Shown: positions 19,345 through 28,619 of the stretch, one piece after another | How the letters are laid out: each line of letters begins with the position of its first letter | Numbering within the stretch: position 1 is the first letter of the stretch | Origin: Bernardetia sp963719525 | GTDB taxonomy: Bacteria > Bacteroidota > Bacteroidia > Cytophagales > Bernardetiaceae | Direction of reading: 5' to 3' | Assembly: GCA_963719525.1 (NCBI GenBank) | Contig: CAVRCG010000004.1 | Span: 2,418,001 to 2,482,000, forward strand | Length of the DNA: 64,000 nt | Notes under the pieces: model-generated | Seen by the model: only the letters and a program-made list of their open reading frames with translations | Databases searched by the model: none | Told to the model about the DNA's origin: nothing | Made by a program: the position numbers and the translations under genes

Positions 19345-20411
19345 ATTTTAGAAGTTAGAAGGAATGAAATGAAAATTTCTAATTACCACTAAGGCGAATT
19401 AAGGAACACAAAGTTACACAAGGTTTTTTTTAATGAATTTTGATTAGTATAATTTTAGAACGCCATACTAATTCTGAATTAAATAGGGTCAAATTTGTAT
19501 TTAGAAGTGAGAAGTTAGAAGGAATGAAATGAAAATTTCTAATTACCACTAAGGCAAATTAAGGAACACAGAGTTACACAAGGTTTTTGTTAATGAATTT
19601 TGATGAGTATAATTTTAGAACGCCATACTAATTCTGAATTAAATAGGGTCAAATTTGTATTTAGAAGTTAGAAGTTAGAAGGAATGAACTGCAAATTTCT
19701 AATTACCACTAAGGCAAATTAAGGAACACAAAGTTACACAAGGTTTTTTTTAATGAATTTTGATTAGTATAATTTTAGAACGCCATACTAATTCTGAATT
19801 AAATAGGGTCAAATTTGTATTTAGAAGTGAGAAGTTAGAAGGAATGAAATGAAAATTTCTAATTACCACTAAGGCGAATTAAGGAACACAAAGTTACACA
19901 AGGTTTTTTTTAATGAATTTTGATTAGTATAATTTTAGAACGCCATACTAATTCTGAATTAAATAAGGGCAAGTTTGTATTTAGAAGTGAGAAGTTAGAA
20001 GGAATGAAATGAAAATTTCTAATTACCACTAAGGCAAATTAAGGAACACAAAGTTACACAAGGTTTTTTTTAATGAATTTTGATTAGTATAATTTTAGAA
20101 CGCCATACTAATTCTGAATTAAATAGGGTCAAATTTGTATTTAGAAGTTAGAAGTTAGAAGGAATGAACTGCAAATTTCTAATTACCACTAAGGCAAATT
20201 AAGGAACACAAAGTTACACAAGGTTTTTTTTAATGAATTTTGATTAGTATAATTTTAGAACGCCATACTAATTCTGAATTAAATAGGGTCAAATTTGTAT
20301 TTAGAAGTAAGAATTTAGAAGGAATGAAATGAAAATTCCTAATTACCACTAAGGCAAATTAAGGAACACAGAGTTACACAAGGTTTTTGTTAATTATTTT
20401 TAAATTAAATA
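19345..20411. repeat. Tandem array, 160-bp unit, seven copies
   Basis: The landmark AGAAGGAATGAA recurs at exact 160-bp steps (unit anchors 19361, 19521, 19681, 19841, 20001, 20161, 20321). The first six units are complete and the seventh is truncated. Each unit holds ACCACTAAGGCRAATTAAGG, ACACAAAGTTACACAAGG and CGCCATACTAATTCTGAATT. Variants show a 480-bp higher-order period: units 3 and 6 share GAACTGC, units 1 and 4 share AAGGCGAATT. No ORF of note. It lies between yfhO and the amidase. Confidence 0.95.
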
Positions 20412-20494
20412 GGACAGAAATTTGTAAAAATGAAAGAATTTTGTCAATTTAACGTTCTTAAAAAAAAAACAGTATAAAATCCTATTTTCTAATT

Positions 20495-21913
20495 ATGGCA
20501 AACTTGAAAACACAAACTATTACAGAATTATCTGCTATTGATATTCTAAAAGGAATTGATAAGAAAGATTTCAAAGTTTCTGAAGTTGTAGAAGCTCACA
20601 TTTCTAAAATTGAAGAAGTAAATCCGTCTTTAAATGCGATGGCAGTTCCTCTGTATGAGCAAGCAAGAGAAAAGGCAAAAGAACTAGATAATAAAAAGTC
20701 AAAAGACAAAAAATTAACTCTTTTGGGTTTGCCAGTAACCATAAAAGACCATGTACAAGTAAAAGGAGGAGTTTCTACATTTGGTTTGAAGGGCTTAGCA
20801 GGCAATGTAAATCAAACAAGTTCTACTATCGTTCAACGTTTGGAAAATGCAGGTGCAATTGTTTTGGGAGTGAGTAATATGGCAGAATTTGGTGGAGCTT
20901 ACGAAACTGATAATTTAATTTATGGAAGAACAAATAACCCGTATGACCTAAATCGTTCACCAGGAGGAAGTAGTGGAGGAGAATCTGCTTTAGTTGCTGC
21001 ACAAGGTTCGCCTTTGGGAATCGGTACAGATGCAGGTGGAAGTATTCGTGTTCCTGCTCATTATACAGGAATTGTTGGAATAAAACCTACTCGTGGGCGT
21101 GTTCCTCTTACAGGTATTTTGCCAGAAACAAACGGAATGATTAGTTTTATGGCGTATGTTTCTCCAATGGCTCGTTATGTAGATGATGTCGAATGGGTGT
21201 ATCATCAGCTTATTGGAAGTGATGGAATTGATCCCCGTTCGGTCAGTTGTCCTTTAGAATCAAGTAAAAAAATAGATGTAAAGAAATTAAAAGTAGCTTA
21301 TTACACAGGTTTTGAAGGAATTGCAGAAATTGATGAAGATACCTTGAAAACGATGAATAATGTAATGGTTGCACTCAAAAAAGATACGCATTCAACAGAA
21401 GAAATAAATCCTATTTTCTTAGAAAAAGCTTTTTCTACTTGGTTTACTCTCTTTGCTGGAGGAGGTGGAAGTATGCCTACAAAGTTTGCTTTAAAACAGT
21501 TTTTTAATACAACAGAATATGGAGTAGTTTTGCAAAAACTTTTTACTACCATGGACAAACCTGAAAATATAGTTTCACTAGGCGATTTTCAGATGTTTTT
21601 GATGCAATGGGATATTATTACGAAGCAGGTTATGGGAGTTTTCCAAAATGCTGATGTGATTATTTCACCTGTTTCAACGACTGCTGCTCCTTTACATGGC
21701 AATACTTACGACAAAATGCCAGATTTTGCTTATACTCAACTTCATAATCTCTCGGGTCTTCCTACTTTGGTAGTGCGCTGTGGAACTTCAAAAGAAGGAC
21801 TGCCGATTGGTGTTCAGATTACGGCAAATAATTTTAGAGAAGATATTTGTTTTGCTGTCGGAAAACATTTAGAAAATATTTTTGGAGGCTATAAAGCTCC
21901 TAAACAAAGTTAG
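20495..21913 (+). CDS. Amidase-signature hydrolase
   Basis: 472 residues with the complete amidase signature. The Ser-cisSer-Lys triad is visible: Lys84 in TIKDHVQ, Ser160 in GGSSGGE, and nucleophile Ser183 in DAGGSIRVP. The family includes GatA, fatty-acid amide hydrolase and 6-aminohexanoate-type enzymes. The absence of gatB/gatC neighbours and the sequence around YTGIVGIKPTRGRVP favour a stand-alone amidase acting on an unknown amide. No signal peptide, so cytosolic. The start follows the repeat array by 84 bp. Confidence 0.85.
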   Translation: MANLKTQTITELSAIDILKGIDKKDFKVSEVVEAHISKIEEVNPSLNAMAVPLYEQAREKAKELDNKKSKDKKLTLLGLPVTIKDHVQVKGGVSTFGLKGLAGNVNQTSSTIVQRLENAGAIVLGVSNMAEFGGAYETDNLIYGRTNNPYDLNRSPGGSSGGESALVAAQGSPLGIGTDAGGSIRVPAHYTGIVGIKPTRGRVPLTGILPETNGMISFMAYVSPMARYVDDVEWVYHQLIGSDGIDPRSVSCPLESSKKIDVKKLKVAYYTGFEGIAEIDEDTLKTMNNVMVALKKDTHSTEEINPIFLEKAFSTWFTLFAGGGGSMPTKFALKQFFNTTEYGVVLQKLFTTMDKPENIVSLGDFQMFLMQWDIITKQVMGVFQNADVIISPVSTTAAPLHGNTYDKMPDFAYTQLHNLSGLPTLVVRCGTSKEGLPIGVQITANNFREDICFAVGKHLENIFGGYKAPKQS

Positions 21914-22082
21914 AATTTAGAAGTCTGAATTTAGAGTTTGGAAATGATGAAATGAGAGCTTCTACTTATTCTAGTGATAATTAGAAGTTTTCATTCAAAT
22001 CTTATTTCTAAATTTATTATATTGTAGTATCTTTAAGAATGATTTTTAATAAAGAGATATTTTTTGTGATTCAATTCAACTA

Positions 22083-24000
22083 ATGCAAAAACGTTTTTCA
22101 CTCAACTCACTTACAGGAACACTTCAATTTTCGTACATTCTTGTCACCATAATGCTTGGATTTACTCTTCTGCTCGTTATTTGGAGAGGAAATACTCTTT
22201 TTAGAGAACATGAAGATTTGTACAAAAAGCGCAGCATGAAGTATCACGCCAGCGAACTTCGAAATTCGCTCAATCATTCTTTTATGCTTTTACAACTGTA
22301 TGCTCAATACGATACAGTTCCACATGCTAAAGACATATATTATGTAACTGCTATTGATATTTTTGATAAAGCATTAATAAATTTTGATTCTGTACAAACA
22401 CATTCAAAAGGAGAAATAGAAGCTATATTGGAAATAAAACCGATAATGAACCAGCTTAATACTAAGTACGACCATTTGAGAAAGTTTTCTGAAAAAGGAG
22501 ACCCACTCAAAAATTATCTTCGTATAGATATGATAGGATTGGTAATGCGTCTTAATAAAAGTATGGAAAAATTTATTACAGATGAGAAAAATCAAGAAGT
22601 GAAAGCTAGAGAAATATTGAATGATAAGATTGAAAAGAACAACTATTTTGCTATTCCTCTCTTTCTTATAATTATTGCAATCACTTATTTTTTGGGCAGA
22701 AGAGCATTGAATAAGGTAGTAGAAGGATTACGACTTGTTTATTTTTATATAAAATCTCTTTCAGAAGGCAAAATTCCAGAATCTGTTATGGTTTTGCCTA
22801 ACGAGTTTGGAAAAACGCTCACTTATATTCGTCAGCTTTCGCAAGGATTGGAGGAAGTGAAAGATTTTGCACAGGAAGTAGGAAAGCGAAATTTTGAGAA
22901 AAATATCAATAGCTTTCCGATAGACTCCGAGCTAGGAGAAGCCTTGCACGAAATGAAAATTAGCTTGGAACAGGTCGCCAAAACCGAACAAGAACGAAAC
23001 TGGCAAAATCAAGGTGTTGTCGAAATGGGACAAGTAATCAGAAAACATACCGAGGATATGCAAGTGCTTTGTGATGAATTACTTTCTAATCTGGTAAAAT
23101 ATATAGATGCACAACAAGGAGCAATTTTTCTTCCTTCGCATCAAGAAAAAACTCTTATCTTGCGTTCGGCGTATGCGTATGGGCGCAAAAAATTTATAGA
23201 AAAAGAAATAAGAAGTGATGAAGGAATTCTGGGAGAAGTTTTTCAAGATGGAGAACGAGTTTTTATGACCGATATTCCAAATGATTACACTCAAATTAGT
23301 GCAGGTTTGGGAGAAGCGAAGCCAAATTGTGTATTGGTTGTTCCTTTAGAAGCACAGGAAAAAGTATTAGGCGTTTTGGAAGTAGCTTCTTTTGAAATCT
23401 TGACAGAAACAGAAATCAGATTAGTCGAAAAGAACGGCTGAAGTACTAGCTGCTTCTATTTCAAGCGTAGCAAATGCAGAAAAAATGAAAAATCTATTAG
23501 AAAAAAGTAATTATGCTGCACAACAAATGAGTTCTCAAGAAGAAGAACTCCGACAAAATACAGAAGAATTAATGGCTACTAGAGAAGAACTAGAACGACA
23601 ATTAATAGAAGTGAAAGGACAGGTGGATGAAAAAGATCATATTTTCGAAAATAGCAATCAGGCTTTTGCTTTTGTAGATGCCTCTGGAAGAGTCTTGAGA
23701 CTTAACTACTCTTTTACACAGCTTCTAGAATTCAGTAAAGAGGAAGTAGTGGGGAATCCGATAAGCAAATTTATACCAGAGTTGCGTGGTCTTAATAAAC
23801 ATGCAAAAAGAGATAGTGAAAAGGTAATGTATCACGTTTACACAGCAGCAACAAGAGGTAAAAAAGAAATTTCTGTCTTAGCAAATGTTACTCGTTTGGA
23901 AGTAAACAAGGAAATTGTTTTTATGATTGGAATGGCAAATGTGCCTTCTGAAAATGAATTCAGACAGGAAGGAAAAACTAAAATGAGTAATCTGAATTAG
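22083..24000 (+). CDS. Membrane GAF-PAS sensor protein, apparent frameshift
   Basis: 638 residues joined. Order: membrane segment near residues 18-38, an extracytoplasmic helical sensor region to about 190, a second segment (YFAIPLFLIIIAITYFLG), a HAMP-like linker, GAF (about 310-450), a coiled coil (AQQMSSQEEELRQNTEELMA) and a C-terminal PAS (FVDASGRVLRLNYSFTQLLEF). No kinase or cyclase output domain follows, so it probably signals through a partner. The frame breaks at 23433: GAAAAGAACGG should read GAAAAGACGG, restoring LVEKTAEVLAASIS. Confidence 0.75.
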
Positions 24001-24100
24001 TATTTATTTTATGTCTTTGATGAAAATGATAACAAATTTTCATAAATTTGTTTCTGAAAAGAGGGTCTAAAACTATTGGAAATTTTGCTCATTATACACA

Positions 24101-24142
24101 AAAAAGCTAGAACAATGAAAATTTTCATTATTCTAGCTTTTT
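24101..24142. terminator. Strong hairpin terminator
   Basis: Stem AAAAAGCTAGAA...TTCTAGCTTTTT with an inner ATGAAAATTTTCAT palindrome, lying after the GAF-PAS gene. The rest of the 24001-24366 gap shows only a short GGTTAATAAGGACACC tract resembling the arm of the element at 6181. Confidence 0.75.
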
Positions 24143-24366
24143 ACATTTATAGCTGCTGTAAAAGTGGTTAATAAGGACACCGACAACAACAAAAAAGAGT
24201 GTTCTGCATAATAAAACTAGCTATTGTTGGCGTATTTATCAACGATTTTTTATCCTCTCTACAAAAATTGTCAAACAAACCTATAATTTCAAATGCCATT
24301 ATTAGTGTTTTAACAAAACGAGACCAACAACATCAGAGCGATAATTTGTTATGCACCCATTATTTT

Positions 24367-26208
24367 CTACAAATTAAAAGCAAGTCTTTTCTGTTTGAGA
24401 TTATCAAATTCTTTAGTACGTTTTTCCATCCATTCCTTCAAACTTTTATCTCGTTTTGCCAAGATTTCCTCCTGCGTTTTGTCATATCCATAGACATCTT
24501 TTGAAAAATGAACTCGCCCAGCATCATCTACCCATGTTGTCCAATATACAATATGAACAACCCATTGTCTTTCAAGATTTACGTGCGTAGTATTTCCACT
24601 ATACATTGTTTCGTGAATTTTTTCTGGAGTCCAGATTTCAGCTTTTTCTTTTAATAAATAATTAGCTAATTTCTCAGGTTCAAAAAGACGAATACAACCG
24701 TGACTCAACGCTCTATTTGCTTCATCAAAGCGAGTAGAGGGGGTATCGTGCATATAAATATTATTCGAATTTGGGAAAATAAATTTTACTCTTCCTAATG
24801 CGTTTGATGCACCTGAATTTTGAACAATAGAATAATTTCTCATATTTCTAACTCCATTCCAGTTGATTGAACTAGGACTAACTTCTCTCAAACCACTACT
24901 TGTACGCTGATAAATACTAAAATTATTTCTTGAAAAGTAGCTCCCTCCACGGCGAAGTTTTGGTAATAATTCATTTGTCATTATGCTTACTGGGACGTGC
25001 CACTTCGGACTCAAAACGATATATTGCATTGTATCAACAAACAAAGGAGTTTCGTGAAAAGATTGTCCAACCATTATCTTAGTCTCAAAACTGCGTTTTC
25101 CATAATCATACAAACGCATCCAATACGAAGGTACATTTGCAACGATATAATTATCTCCTAATGAGTCTCTCAACCAGCGCAAACGTTCCATATTTAAGTC
25201 AATTTGTGCGAGTCTTTCTTCTGCCGAAGTAGCCATTTCTCTAAGCAAATTCATTCCTACTACGCCATCTCTTTCCAATGTATGACGTTCTTGAAAATTC
25301 TTAACGGCTTCACGAAGTTTGTCATCATAAATTTGTGAAGTATCAGCTACTGTGTTTTCAGCAAGTTGCAAATCACCTGTTTTACTTAAAATGTTACGAA
25401 TTGTAGGTACGAGTACATGACGCTTAAATTCTTCTGTACTATCAATTTTTAATTTTGTGTAATCTTCAAGATTAATTTTTTCCCACCCTCCTTCTTTCAC
25501 TATCTTTTTGTATTCTTCTCTAGCTTCTTTTAGTTTGGCATAAAGCTCGTATTGAGGTTCTGCTTTTTTGATTATATCATCAATTGTATTATTCTGAACG
25601 GCACTATACAACTCATCTACCAAATCAGCAGGTTCATATTTTTCTACCCAAATATTTTCTTCGTCATCTACTTCGTTTGGTTTTATACGTCCTACATGAG
25701 TATGATGAAGGTAAGTTAGAGCCATTGCTGTCGTAAAGACATCTAATTTCATTAGTTTTGGCAAATCATATTCTCCGTCTGTTCCTAAAAGTGAATTTTG
25801 AATCTCATCTATATCTGCAAGCGCATACGCATCTTCATTTAGCCCCTCCGAACCTGCATTTTTCAAATATCCCATCAACGATTGTGTATGAGATAAAACA
25901 GTAGTGGCAGAATACCACGAAGGTTGAAAATCATTTTTTTGATAAAATAAATAAAGTTGTTCTTTAAGAAAATCTCTAGCAAACGAATCTGGAAAATAAA
26001 GTTCGCTTTGTTTGGCATCCATTAATTGTTTTATCCAAATTTGTGCTTCTTCGGTATCCATTTCTGTTTCTGGAATCAAATAAGCAATATCTATTTCTTC
26101 CGTAGAATGTCCAAATTTGTCTCGCTTACAAGACGAAAAAACAACTGAAAAGATAAGTAATAAAAAAGCATACATATAGCCTTTTTTGTAAAATGAAGAG
26201 TAATTCAT
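24367..26208 (-). CDS. L,D-transpeptidase, YcbB/LdtD-like lipoprotein
   Basis: 613 residues. Lipoprotein signal ending VFSSC, so anchored in the envelope. A helical N-terminal half is followed by a peptidoglycan-binding repeat (LREAVKNFQERHTLERDGVVG) and the YkuD catalytic domain with SHGCIRL, nucleophile Cys near residue 502, preceded by the conserved His in MHDTPS. Such enzymes form 3-3 cross-links in peptidoglycan or attach proteins to it. The length and order match the LdtD/YcbB group. Stands alone; the glucosaminidase at 26815 is on the same strand. Confidence 0.87.
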   Translation of the reverse strand: MNYSSFYKKGYMYAFLLLIFSVVFSSCKRDKFGHSTEEIDIAYLIPETEMDTEEAQIWIKQLMDAKQSELYFPDSFARDFLKEQLYLFYQKNDFQPSWYSATTVLSHTQSLMGYLKNAGSEGLNEDAYALADIDEIQNSLLGTDGEYDLPKLMKLDVFTTAMALTYLHHTHVGRIKPNEVDDEENIWVEKYEPADLVDELYSAVQNNTIDDIIKKAEPQYELYAKLKEAREEYKKIVKEGGWEKINLEDYTKLKIDSTEEFKRHVLVPTIRNILSKTGDLQLAENTVADTSQIYDDKLREAVKNFQERHTLERDGVVGMNLLREMATSAEERLAQIDLNMERLRWLRDSLGDNYIVANVPSYWMRLYDYGKRSFETKIMVGQSFHETPLFVDTMQYIVLSPKWHVPVSIMTNELLPKLRRGGSYFSRNNFSIYQRTSSGLREVSPSSINWNGVRNMRNYSIVQNSGASNALGRVKFIFPNSNNIYMHDTPSTRFDEANRALSHGCIRLFEPEKLANYLLKEKAEIWTPEKIHETMYSGNTTHVNLERQWVVHIVYWTTWVDDAGRVHFSKDVYGYDKTQEEILAKRDKSLKEWMEKRTKEFDNLKQKRLAFNL

Positions 26209-26354
26209 AAGGGAATAATTGAGAAATGGAGTAGATAAAAAAATGAGAAAATGCTAAAAAAAAATACTAAAAAATGCCAAAAAATGGAAGACAAACGCCT
26301 AGTAGCAAAATTTGTACCCTTATATACGATTTTGAGAACAAAAAGTTATACCGA

Positions 26355-26397
26355 ATTCTTGATTACTAAAAAGGCAAAGAGAGATTAAGGAACACAC
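26355..26397 (+). repeat. Isolated diverged piece of the 160-bp repeat unit
   Basis: GATTACTAAAAAGGC followed by GATTAAGGAACACA resembles the ATTACCACTAAGGC / ATTAAGGAACACA core of the tandem array at 19345. It lies immediately left of MITE A copy 2. Confidence 0.45.
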
Positions 26398-26413
26398 GTT
26401 TTTTGAAATAAAG

Positions 26414-26609
26414 ACTGATGTTACGCAACATCAAAGTTTAGAGAAGTTTAGACCAAACCCACGAATTTATTCGTGGGAAAGTAACCACTACTTTTTACAT
26501 GAATCTACTTTTCCGTTTTTAGAATAGAGTAGAAACAAAAAAACGAAGAAGGTGGTGGTAGCTTCCACGAATAAATTCGTGGGTTTCATTTTGATTGCGT
26601 AACATCAGT
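26414..26609 (+). mobile_element. MITE family A, copy 2
   Basis: 196 bp with terminal inverted repeats ACTGATGTTACGCAAC / TGCGTAACATCAGT and a 4-bp target duplication AAAG (26410-26413, 26610-26613). Contains two arms of the CCCACGAATTTATTCGTGGG hairpin and the conserved tract GAAGAAGGTGGTGGTAGCTT. The remaining DNA of the 26209-26814 gap is AT-rich with no gene seen. Confidence 0.8.
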
Positions 26610-26814
26610 AAAGAAATAAAAATAAAAATAGTTATTTACAAAATCGATCTTCTATACCTGCGATTTCCCTTTCTCATTCTCAGGAATAAGAATTAAATAA
26701 ACTGCTATTTTAAGATTATAACTAATTGATAATCAGAAACTTGAAATCGTAATTAGCTACGCTGATTATTTCATAATTGACTTCGTCGTCTTTCAGTTCG
26801 TAATTGTTCCTCAT

Positions 26815-27930
26815 TTAATAATCTAATAAATCAAGGTTATATCTTTTAATTATTTTCTTCAACAGTTCTCCATAAATAGGAGAAGTGGCATATCCTACAC
26901 CACCGTATTTTGTCGAACCAATTTTGTCTGCCCAGTCTGCATAATTTTTACCTTTTGTAAATAAGGGAGAATAACGTTTGCTTTCGTTGAGAAAAATAGA
27001 ATGCGCTCTAAAAGACTCCCAAGGCGAAGTATAATCTGCAAAACTATCTTTTATAAGGCATTTGTAAAGCGTTTTGCCATCTTTTTGAATAATCTTAGAA
27101 CTTACTACTTTACTTTTATTTGCCTTAAATTCGGCTGCTGTATAATATTCTGTTGTCGTTATGGCTTTTGTTTTTCCTCGTTTGTCTTTTATTCCGAAAT
27201 AATTATTATTTACAATTCGCTGTCCATACGCTGTCTCTAATGCTGATTGAGCGAGTTTTATGGATGCTGGAACGTGATATTTGGTTTGTTCCATAAGTGC
27301 CGTTTCAAATTTTTTGAGGTCTTTTGTTCCTGTAAAATAGGCCATTACATGAGATTCTACTTTTGTATGATTCAAGACCGTATTTATAAAGGCTTCACTC
27401 AATTGTTGATTCAAGACAATCATCTTTTTATCACTAAGTTGATCTAGACGAGAAACTTGGTTTTCTATAAGTGCTTCGCTAATCAAAGTATGTTTTACTT
27501 TCAAAAAATTCTTTCTTTTGTCTTCTGTTTCGGTTTGTGAAACAGGATTACTTTTAGATAAATGTTTGTATCCATAGTCTACTACATCGGTATATTCTAC
27601 ATCCTCATCGTCGATAACTGTATTATTTTGTTCATTTGAATCAGTAGTAATAGTGTTTTCTAATCCTTCACCTTCCAAATATTTCTTTGTTTCATTTTCT
27701 GTACTAGAAACGGTTTGAGTTTCGTTTTGCTCGTTTTTTTCAGAACTCAGTATAGAAACTTGCAGAATAGCTACTACGCTAAATATACCAATCAAAGCCA
27801 TTATCAATCTATTGTCTAATTGAATAGTAAATTTGATAAATTGATCTTCTTTTTTGAAGGGGATTCTAATTTCGAAGGTTTTGGAATACACAGAACGAGT
27901 AGCCCATTTTTTAAAAGGAGTTGGTAACAT
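26815..27930 (-). CDS. Glucosaminidase-domain wall hydrolase (GH73, FlgJ-like)
   Basis: 371 residues. A single membrane anchor near residues 40-60 (LIMALIGIFSVVAILQVSI) is followed by a Thr/Asn/Glu-rich linker and a C-terminal N-acetylglucosaminidase domain. Family motifs are VPASIKLAQSALETAYG with the catalytic Glu near residue 229, NNNYFGIKD, and YTSPWESFRAHSIFL. It cleaves the glycan strands of peptidoglycan from the periplasmic side. The preceding gene on this strand is far away, so it is a single-gene unit. Confidence 0.87.
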   Translation of the reverse strand: MLPTPFKKWATRSVYSKTFEIRIPFKKEDQFIKFTIQLDNRLIMALIGIFSVVAILQVSILSSEKNEQNETQTVSSTENETKKYLEGEGLENTITTDSNEQNNTVIDDEDVEYTDVVDYGYKHLSKSNPVSQTETEDKRKNFLKVKHTLISEALIENQVSRLDQLSDKKMIVLNQQLSEAFINTVLNHTKVESHVMAYFTGTKDLKKFETALMEQTKYHVPASIKLAQSALETAYGQRIVNNNYFGIKDKRGKTKAITTTEYYTAAEFKANKSKVVSSKIIQKDGKTLYKCLIKDSFADYTSPWESFRAHSIFLNESKRYSPLFTKGKNYADWADKIGSTKYGGVGYATSPIYGELLKKIIKRYNLDLLDY

Positions 27931-28041
27931 TTTATATTTTTGTTTTAAGCTATTAAAATACTATAACGTATTGGTTGTTTATAAGATTTTATGATAAAAT
28001 GAAGATAAATACTTTTTAAAAGTACTATTTTACTTATTTTT

Positions 28042-28191
28042 GGTGGTGTAGTAAAATTAGCTTCGCTGTTCTTCGAAATGTGTTTCACACCAAAAAAGTC
28101 AATTTGATAAATCAAATTAGCTTCGCTGCTTTTCAGGTACTACGTTTAGATGACGTAGAGACTTGATTTATCAAGAAAAAACTACACTACC
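28042..28191 (+). repeat. Dispersed 150-bp inverted-repeat element, copy 1
   Basis: Ends GGTGGTGTAGT / ACTACACTACC. Contains AATTAGCTTCGCTG twice and the palindromic TTGATAAATCAA. The reverse complement of 35409-35542 matches over almost its full length, including the shared TTCGAAATGTGTTTC. Confidence 0.65.
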
Positions 28192-28241
28192 TTATTTTTT
28201 TAGTTAGTTACCCTTTGTCATCGAAATATATGTTTGATTGA

Positions 28242-28411
28242 TAATATGAGTAACATTTCTAAATAAAAATATAGTTGCCAAATTTTATTCTGTGCAATCG
28301 TATTTTTTACATAGAACAGGATTTGCAAACCCTATTTTATGGAAAAAGCAAACTATTATTTTGTTGAAAAATAAGTTTGTATGCAGAAACCAGAAAATGT
28401 CACTCCTATTG
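28242..28411. mobile_element. MITE family B, copy 2
   Basis: Inverted copy of the element at 11547, with ends AATATGAGTAACATTTCT and AGAAAATGTCACTCCTATT and a diverged central GGTTTGCAAACC-type palindrome at 28309-28342. No clear target duplication is left, suggesting an older insertion. The rest of the 27931-28619 gap is AT-rich without genes. Confidence 0.7.
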
Positions 28412-28619
28412 ATTAATCTACAAATTTAACAAAAAGAAGTTGCTTTTTCGTTCATTAATCAAACCAGTCTATCAAAGCAAATAACAAACTTTTCTAATTC
28501 TATTGAGGTTACTATTTTAACAAAAAAAAGCCTTTTCTATTTCGCTTACTTCTACTATTTCATAAAAAAATTCGTATTTTTAATATTCTTGCAAAAACAA
28601 TAATTACAAAATCAAATTT

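Noticed and set aside
19345..20411. CRISPR array
   Set aside because: The whole 160-bp unit repeats, with no unique spacers, and no cas genes are present.
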